Shown here piece after piece: positions 58,315 to 64,000 of a stretch of DNA of 64,000 nucleotides. A program made the translations under genes and the position numbers. A model generated the notes under the pieces. That model was not told the origin of the DNA and searched no databases. It worked only from the letters and a program-made list of their open reading frames with translations. The stretch spans positions 1,240,001-1,304,000 of the forward strand of contig NZ_RJAC01000001.1 in assembly GCF_003999975.1 (NCBI RefSeq), given 5' to 3'. Each line of letters starts with the position of its first letter. Positions within the stretch are counted from its first letter, which is position 1. This DNA comes from Actinoplanes solisilvae (GTDB taxonomy: Bacteria; Actinomycetota; Actinomycetes; Mycobacteriales; Micromonosporaceae).

Positions 58315-61311
58315 TCAGGTGGGCGGCGGCTCGATGTCACACTCGGCGCGCCGTCCACGCCGGGCGTCCAACGCCTCGGGGTGGGACGGGCTGAGCAGGT
58401 CACTCAGCAAGCGAATCCCGTCGGACAGCTCGCGCTCGCCCTCCTCCGATTCGTTCACCGCGACCAGATCGAAACCGGCGTTGATCGCACACAACAGTGT
58501 GTAATGGTGTTTCTCGCCGCGGGCCGAGCGCGAGGCCGCCAGCGTTTTGCTGGAAAGCTGACGTGCGCGGTCCAGTTCGCCGGCGAGCACGTAGTCGTTC
58601 GCCAGTCCACTCGCGGCGCAGAGCGTGTAGCCGTGCACGGGCCCCAGCGTTGCCTCCATTGTCGCGTGGGCGGCCTCGTCGAGGTCGCGGGCGTTCTCAT
58701 CATTGAGCGCCCGCATCACGATGGCGGTGTTGACCATCGTGGTCAGTGTCAGCGGGTGCTTGTCGCCGAAGACGCTGCGGTAGCGGTTCAGAGCGTCCAG
58801 CGCCAGCCCGCGGGCCTCGTTGAACTCTCCGGTGACCCGCAATGAGTTCGCATAGGTCATCGTGGCCGCGAGGGAGTGCTGGTGGCTGTCCCCGTACCGG
58901 GACGTCATGTCGTGGTAGTGCCGGCGCGCCACACGCAGCGCATCGGCGTACCGGCCGGTCTTGCGCATCGCCATCGCCCTGGTCCGCTCGGCGAGCAGCA
59001 CTTCCGGGTGCTTGTCGCCGGCGATGCGTCGATAGATCGGCAGGATGCGGTCCTCGAGGCTCAGCGCGTCCGCGTAGCGGCCGAGACCGTACAGGTCACG
59101 CGCGAGGTTGGCCTGCGCGAACAGCAGCGGGCGCTCCTGCTCGGTAAGGGTTTCCTCGTACTTGCGGACGATCTCCGAATCGATGTCGTACGCGCCCTGG
59201 AAGTCACTCAGCATGCGCAGGTTGACCGCGAGGTTGCCCTCGTTCTTCAACGTCTCCGAGTGGTCGTCGCCGTAGACCCGACGGTGCCGCTCGACGTTGT
59301 CCCGGTCGTTCTGGAGTGCTTCTTTGAATTCGCCGGCCACCCGCAGCACGCCGCCGACGGTGTTCGCCGTGTAGAGCGAGTGCTCATGGTCGGGGCCGAA
59401 CCTCGGATTCTCGCGAAGCCGGCGAAGCGCGGTCTCGGCGAGGTCCCGTGCTCGGTCATTGCTGCCCAGGTACATCAGGGCGGCCGACAAGTGGCGGTTG
59501 GCCAGCAGCGTGAGCTCGCCGTTCGGTCCGAGCGAGGGGTGATCCGCACGAGCCGTCCACGCCGCGACGACCGAGTCGCCGAGGCGGCGGGACGCCTCGT
59601 AGTCGCCGCTCGAGAACAGGTATCGGATCTGGTCGAGAACGACCTTGAGCGCTTCCTCCTCGTCGGCGTCGATCAGGCCGGAGGGCAGAACATGGGGCGC
59701 CAGCTCCGCGTAGACCGCGTGCGCACCGTCGTCGTCGGGCGTCCCAGGGTTGGCCGCGGCGAGCATGCGCTGGACGTGGTGGCGGCTCTGCTCCAGTTGA
59801 TCCGTGCCGAGCTCGTCACGGAGCACGAGCTGGAAGAGGCGGTGCATCTGGATCCGGTCGTTCACGTCGAGTTTGGCCAGGCCGAACTTGCGCACGTCGC
59901 GGACGACCCGCCCGAGCGCGATCGAGTCGCGCAGCATCGGGCCCAGCGGTGGTGCGATCTCAGCGAACCGGCCGCGTCGCAGTACGCGCAGCGAAATTGG
60001 CTCTGCGCCCAGCATCGCGAACATCGCCACCAACTGAGCAACCGCGGGTGAGTCGCGCTGCAGACGCTGATAGGCCAATTTGACCAGCGCGGCGATGGTC
60101 CTCGGATAGCCGGTCGGCTTACCCTCCGCAAGCAGCACCTGATAGTGCTGGTCGAACAGACTCAGGTATTCCGAGACCGGCATCTTGGTGGCGGTCTGCC
60201 AGGAGGCGGCCTGGTCGAGCGCGAGCGGCAGATCGCCGAGCTTGTCGGCCAGCCGGTTGGCGTCATCGTGCGTGACGTTGGTGCCGCGCTTCTGGATCAG
60301 AGCGATGCTCTCGCGGCGCTCGAAGATGTTGACCTCGATCGCGTCCCACACGTCGGACCACGTCTGGTTGCGGGACGTCAGCACCACGTGGCCGCCGGCC
60401 GACGGGATCAGGTGGGCCAGGTCGTCGGGGTCGTTCGCGTTGTCGTAGACCAGCAGCCATCGCAGGCTGGTCGAGCTGAGTGCGTCGATCACGAGCGAGG
60501 CCGTCTGGCTCAGGTCTTGCGTGACCGGGATGCCCAGCTGGGTGGCCAGGTCGGCCAGCGATTGCAGAACCAGCGACGGCTGTTCGGCGGGAATCCACCA
60601 GGCCAGGTCGTATCGATCGGCGAATCTGTATGCAAATTCCACCGCTAGCTGGGTTTTCCCGACACCACCGAAGCCGTGAAGGGCGTGCGGAAGAACGGAG
60701 GCCTTCGATCGGCTCTCCAGCGAACGCTGCAAGGTCAACAGTTGAACCTCGCGCCCCGTGAAGTCGGGATTTCGTAGGGGAACGCCACCCCAGATACGTA
60801 CGGCCTCAGACCGCTCGAGCGACGCTTTTGGCAGGTCTGCGATCGTGTCCCGGGTCAGCAAGTCCTCACTCCGCTCTGTGCCCGTTTTGAGACGGTTTGC
60901 CTGATCATAGCCCGGAGCGGTTGCTGTAATTACCGGGTTGGGCTGGAGTGCCCGCGACACCGCATAGAGATTTCGCAGTTCTGAGTCAGACATGCCTGCG
61001 GATTGCCCCATCGCATCGGCGAGTCGACTGATCCGGACCGAGGCCGGCTGTCCCACCTCTTGGGAAAGTCGCACCGCGTACCGAACCAGCGAGGGCGCCC
61101 CCAACTGGGAAGCGGGCAATGAGGCGATCCGCGCCACAACCGCGTGCGGATCATCCCAGCGGAAGTCGGCTGGGAGAGGCACGAACCCGAAGACGTCACG
61201 CGCCACCGCCTCCAACCGGTCCGGCGAGATCGCGGTCAGAGCGCGCGCCAGCGCGTCACGGCCAGCTTCGGCGGTCGGACGTGTTGGTTCGCTCACCGGC
61301 TGATTATCCAA
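58315..61311 (-). CDS. Second FxsT-like NB-ARC (STAND) protein with TPRs
   Basis: 998 residues; TTG start at 61311 or GTG five codons later (61296), neither with a strong ribosome site. Residues 15-110 are a helical N-terminal domain I cannot name (ALARALTAISPDRLEAVARD, DFRWDDPHAVVARIASLPAS), possibly a death-domain-like adaptor. The NB-ARC domain has P-loop GFGGVGKT at 203-210, RWLLVYDNA as Walker B and GDLPLALDQA. The C-terminal half is TPR-rich (LTLLANRHLSAALMYLGSND). It ends ECDIEPPPT, as the paralogue at 51147 ends ECDIEPPPF. The N-terminal domain differs from that paralogue, so the two may listen to different inputs. Confidence 0.83.
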   Translation of the reverse strand: MDNQPVSEPTRPTAEAGRDALARALTAISPDRLEAVARDVFGFVPLPADFRWDDPHAVVARIASLPASQLGAPSLVRYAVRLSQEVGQPASVRISRLADAMGQSAGMSDSELRNLYAVSRALQPNPVITATAPGYDQANRLKTGTERSEDLLTRDTIADLPKASLERSEAVRIWGGVPLRNPDFTGREVQLLTLQRSLESRSKASVLPHALHGFGGVGKTQLAVEFAYRFADRYDLAWWIPAEQPSLVLQSLADLATQLGIPVTQDLSQTASLVIDALSSTSLRWLLVYDNANDPDDLAHLIPSAGGHVVLTSRNQTWSDVWDAIEVNIFERRESIALIQKRGTNVTHDDANRLADKLGDLPLALDQAASWQTATKMPVSEYLSLFDQHYQVLLAEGKPTGYPRTIAALVKLAYQRLQRDSPAVAQLVAMFAMLGAEPISLRVLRRGRFAEIAPPLGPMLRDSIALGRVVRDVRKFGLAKLDVNDRIQMHRLFQLVLRDELGTDQLEQSRHHVQRMLAAANPGTPDDDGAHAVYAELAPHVLPSGLIDADEEEALKVVLDQIRYLFSSGDYEASRRLGDSVVAAWTARADHPSLGPNGELTLLANRHLSAALMYLGSNDRARDLAETALRRLRENPRFGPDHEHSLYTANTVGGVLRVAGEFKEALQNDRDNVERHRRVYGDDHSETLKNEGNLAVNLRMLSDFQGAYDIDSEIVRKYEETLTEQERPLLFAQANLARDLYGLGRYADALSLEDRILPIYRRIAGDKHPEVLLAERTRAMAMRKTGRYADALRVARRHYHDMTSRYGDSHQHSLAATMTYANSLRVTGEFNEARGLALDALNRYRSVFGDKHPLTLTTMVNTAIVMRALNDENARDLDEAAHATMEATLGPVHGYTLCAASGLANDYVLAGELDRARQLSSKTLAASRSARGEKHHYTLLCAINAGFDLVAVNESEEGERELSDGIRLLSDLLSPSHPEALDARRGRRAECDIEPPPT

Positions 61312-61674
61312 TGTGGATCATGCAGCACCAACACATGCATGCCCTTTCATGTCCTTACGTACGGATACAGCCGTTCGGCCGTTCAACGACCGGCCGAACG
61401 GTTTGTCATCGAGACCGGGACGGAGACGGCCACAGTGCCGCAACTCCGACCCTTTCAAGCCTTCGGCGTCGAGGCAAGCCTGGGCTCAGGTCGCACTCCT
61501 CCGCGTGGTACGCCGGCGAAGCTCGGGCTGAAGGGGGCTTCACCGTCAACGTGCTCTCATCGGTCACGAAGGTCCCGGCACTGAGAAATGTGCCGGGACT
61601 TTCCAGACCGAATGCGAGGTTTGATGGTTTCCGCAGATGAGGCGAGCGGCAGCCACGTGGCCGGGTGAAACGGC
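61312..61674. other. Non-coding stretch with terminator
   Basis: Beyond the hairpin described separately I find no coding sequence or RNA that I can support in this 363-nt segment. Confidence 0.6.
61571..61600 (-). terminator. Terminator hairpin after the GT-C-like gene
   Basis: gtcccggcac pairs with gtgccgggac (about 10 bp, 8-nt loop). On the minus strand this is about 75 nt past the stop codon at 61675. Confidence 0.7.
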
Positions 61675-63660
61675 CTAGCTGATGTCGGGGCCGGTCAGGA
61701 CGGCGTTCGGGTCGTCGACCAGGTGGCGGACGTCCCAGACCCAGGCGTTGCCGGTCCAGGTGGGCTGGGCGTTCAGCAGGCCGGTCATCGCGCGCAGCAT
61801 CTCGCTGTCGCGGACCTGGGGGGTCAGGACGACCACGCCGGCTTTCCAGTAGCGGAGGTCGGCGAGGGTCATCTCGCGGCGGATGTCGTTGATCTCGGGG
61901 ATCGGGTTGCCCTGGCGGATCGAGGCCATCAGGCCGCTTGTCGGGCGCCACGGGGGCGAGAACAGCGCGGTCTTGTCGCTCGGGTCCAGCGGGTTCTGGT
62001 TGGGCAACAGGGCGTACGCCCCGGCGATGCGCATGTCCTGGCCGGTGATCGCGGTCCAGCGCAGCGGATCGGGGTAGCTCGAGTCGGGCAGCGGCAGGGT
62101 GACGACGGTGTGGTTGTCGTCGACGTACTGCTTCCAGGCGCCGGACGTGACGAAGTCGGGCGTCGGCGCCATCGGGGCGATCTTGAGCTGTTCCGGCGCG
62201 AGGGGGACCAGGGCCATCGCGACCGCCGTGACCATGGCGACGCGGACGGGGCCGCGGGCGGCGGGCTGGGCGCGGACGAGGTCGATCGCGCGCTGCACGC
62301 CCAGGGCCAGCAGGATGCCGATGACCGGGGCGATCGCCATCGCCCAGCGCGTGGGCACGGCCGAGTTGAGCACGGGAACGCTGTGCAGGATCGCCCAGAT
62401 GCCGGGGATGCCGGTGTTGATGCCGTTCAGGAAAATTCGCGGCCCGAGCGACATCGCGGCGAAGAGCACCGCCACCGCGCCGAGCGCGAGAACAGCGGCC
62501 GAACGACGCATCCAGACAAGCAGACCGACGAAGAGAATCACCAGGCCCCAGCCGAAGAATGCGTTCTCCTCGGCCGGATTTTGCGCGAGCCGCTCGGCGA
62601 CCATCGCATTACCGGCGACCGAGTGGCTCGAATATGCGGTGAACGAGGCGAGGTCGGCGCCGAAGTTGCGAACGAAATGCGGCAGGCCGTGGTAGCTCTG
62701 CGGGCCGAAGAACTGGACCGACAGCGGGTAAGCCAGGACAGCGAGCGTGACCGTGCCCGCGACCACGAGGCCGCGGACGAAACCGCGAGCCTCGCCGGGG
62801 TGTGTCTTGCGCCGCGAAATGGCCATGATCAGGCAGAACACGCCCAGCCCGACTGCGGTCATGAAGAGGATCTCGAGGTTGATGAACGCCTGCCAGATCA
62901 GCAGGCCGGCCATGATCAGGCCGTTGCGCACGTACCTGGTGGAGTCGCGCAGGCGCAGCGTGCGCCAGATGATCAGCGGCACCAGGAACTGCGAAACAAT
63001 GTTCGGGTGACCGCCGGCGTGCGACACCATGCTCGGCGCGAAGGTGCAGAAGAGGGCGCCCACCCACGCCGCGAGTCGCGACGACACGAACTGGCGGGAG
63101 AGCACGAAATACCACGAGATTCCGGTGAGTGCCAACGCCAGAGTGAGAAATACGTTGAACGCCACATGTGGCCCGAACAGCAGGGTCACCGGAGTCATCG
63201 GCAGCGAAACGGCCAACACCGAGGTGTTGGCCATCATGTTCACCCCATCGGGGTAATTCATGCGATCGGAGAAGAACGGATATGCGCCATCAGTGAGCAC
63301 GCGAGCACCATGCGCCAGCATCCACTCAAAGAAAGCTTGGTCCTGCGGATCATCGCGCAACTGATGATCAAGATTGAGCCACAACGGCAGCGTCAGGTAG
63401 AGCGCGACAACGATGAACGTCACTGTCGCAAGGACGTCACGCCAGTCGGGTCGTCGGCGCCACCACCGCTTCGCCGGCTCTCGCCCCTGCTCAGGGGCGG
63501 CCTCGACATCGGGAACGACCTTGACTGGAGCGGTCGGCGCGACGTCGGTCTCTAGCGCGATCAACTCGGCATCGAGATCTTCGGCTTCGGTCACTTGACG
63601 GGGCGGCAGCACGTTCCCGCCGGCCGGCTGGCCTGTCGAGTCAATACCGGTAATCGTCAT
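61675..63660 (-). CDS. Polytopic GT-C-like membrane protein (glycosyltransferase-type)
   Basis: 661 residues, ATG start. A soluble N-terminus of about 75 residues precedes roughly eleven hydrophobic helices (LATVTFIVVALYLTLPLWLN, ASFTAYSSHS loop). A long first loop follows helix 1 (RDDPQDQAFFEWMLAHGA, FSDRMNYPDGVNMMANTS), and a soluble C-terminal domain of about 160 residues ends the protein. Acid pairs after the first helix are the usual GT-C catalytic area. It probably transfers sugars to lipids or envelope polymers on the outer face. The specific substrate is not known. A divergent gene starts at 63925. Confidence 0.75.
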   Translation of the reverse strand: MTITGIDSTGQPAGGNVLPPRQVTEAEDLDAELIALETDVAPTAPVKVVPDVEAAPEQGREPAKRWWRRRPDWRDVLATVTFIVVALYLTLPLWLNLDHQLRDDPQDQAFFEWMLAHGARVLTDGAYPFFSDRMNYPDGVNMMANTSVLAVSLPMTPVTLLFGPHVAFNVFLTLALALTGISWYFVLSRQFVSSRLAAWVGALFCTFAPSMVSHAGGHPNIVSQFLVPLIIWRTLRLRDSTRYVRNGLIMAGLLIWQAFINLEILFMTAVGLGVFCLIMAISRRKTHPGEARGFVRGLVVAGTVTLAVLAYPLSVQFFGPQSYHGLPHFVRNFGADLASFTAYSSHSVAGNAMVAERLAQNPAEENAFFGWGLVILFVGLLVWMRRSAAVLALGAVAVLFAAMSLGPRIFLNGINTGIPGIWAILHSVPVLNSAVPTRWAMAIAPVIGILLALGVQRAIDLVRAQPAARGPVRVAMVTAVAMALVPLAPEQLKIAPMAPTPDFVTSGAWKQYVDDNHTVVTLPLPDSSYPDPLRWTAITGQDMRIAGAYALLPNQNPLDPSDKTALFSPPWRPTSGLMASIRQGNPIPEINDIRREMTLADLRYWKAGVVVLTPQVRDSEMLRAMTGLLNAQPTWTGNAWVWDVRHLVDDPNAVLTGPDIS

Positions 63661-63924
63661 AGCGAGGGCGAGCCTAACCGAGGTTGGTAACGTTGCAGCG
63701 ACGAGAGCCCCATGCGTGATCGAGCCGATATGAACGGTGTATTAGCGTCATCGGCGGGGGCCGGCGCATCAAACCCAACCTGTGGGACTACCCGGCGGGC
63801 CATGTCTCAATCAGGAGAATAATGACCCGCTCCCCCGGTCTCAACTTTCGGATACGCGCGGCGGATGGTTAACTCGTCCGGTCCCGCTGTCAGCTCGGAT
63901 CGGCAAGACGAGGGAACCTTACAT
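63661..63924. other. Divergent promoter region
   Basis: 264 nt between two divergent genes with no internal gene. agggaa 8 nt before the ATG at 63925 is the ribosome site of the right-hand gene. Confidence 0.6.
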
Positions 63925-64000
63925 ATGGCAGACATCACTGGAGACCAGCGGATCCAGTCCGAAGTACTCGAGGGCCTCGCCACGGCCGTGAACCACCGCC
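63925..64000 (+). CDS. Partial gene, possibly a SAM methyltransferase N-terminus
   Basis: 25 residues visible (MADITGDQRIQSEVLEGLAT, then AVNHR) and the gene continues past the window. The opening resembles class I methyltransferases next to GT-C genes, in which R-I-Q-x-E-V-L-E-G-L precedes the SAM fold. No catalytic motif is visible, so this is only a guess. Confidence 0.4.
   Translation, partial: MADITGDQRIQSEVLEGLATAVNHR

Noticed and set aside
61119..61640. Plus-strand open frame that could be another precursor peptide
   Set aside because: It overlaps the 5' end of the NB-ARC gene, has no ribosome site and lacks the YAA-x-G core; not convincing.
1..64000. CRISPR arrays, rRNA genes or riboswitches elsewhere in the window
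   Set aside because: None seen by eye on either strand; only two tRNAs are present.

Overview
This is a 64 kb window of very GC-rich DNA from an actinomycete. The coding style is strong G/C at third codon positions, many GTG starts and clear Shine-Dalgarno sites. The gene families also fit: SigE-type ECF sigma factors, type VII-style small proteins, FxsB/FxsT-like peptide-maturation genes, a GH19 chitinase and an IdeR-type iron box. A Micromonosporaceae (Actinoplanes-like) host is plausible, but that is inference from gene style and no marker gene fixes it.

Layout. 1-16.6 kb is mostly chromosomal accessory function. It holds a secreted subtilisin (cut by the window edge), a very large secreted nuclease/5'-nucleotidase, a DHA2 drug-efflux pump, a ChrA-like transporter, a TMEM175-like channel, a two-gene SCO2524/SCO2523-like module with a variant P-loop, an internally deleted chemoreceptor, an LRR-like protein and a GH19 chitinase. 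16.7-30.5 kb holds a candidate toxin/immunity pair, two ECF sigma modules (one paired with a free-standing FtsX-extracellular-domain-like protein), secreted and membrane proteins of unknown role, a PadR regulator with its membrane partner, and a four-gene WXG100/EspC/YbaB-type cassette.

30.6-42.4 kb is a decayed accessory island next to tRNA-Arg(ACG). It carries a response regulator/KaiC-like/GAF/STAS signalling set and four broken tyrosine-integrase fragments. It also has a RidA/MmyB deletion scar, a large Ig-like secreted protein, a truncated LPITG-anchored protein and a 37-nt duplicate of the tRNA 3' part, which marks tandem integrations. An intact tRNA-Ser(GCT) follows.

42.7-48.8 kb holds an EcsC-like protein, a CPBP protease, a flavohaemoglobin-like protein, an unusual HTH-peptide deformylase fusion and an iron-regulated FhuF-type reductase.

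48.8-61.3 kb is the most interesting region. On the minus strand an operon encodes an NB-ARC/TPR protein (FxsT-like), a radical SAM/SPASM maturase (FxsB-like) and an HExxH putative peptide hydroxylase. Divergent from it are an LRR-Roc-COR-TIR protein and then two short genes encoding related candidate precursor peptides with a YAA(F/H)G core. A second NB-ARC/TPR protein converges on them. Together they look like a ribosomally made, crosslinked-peptide system wired to STAND/TIR signalling proteins. The last 3 kb holds a polytopic GT-C-like membrane protein and the start of a divergent gene.
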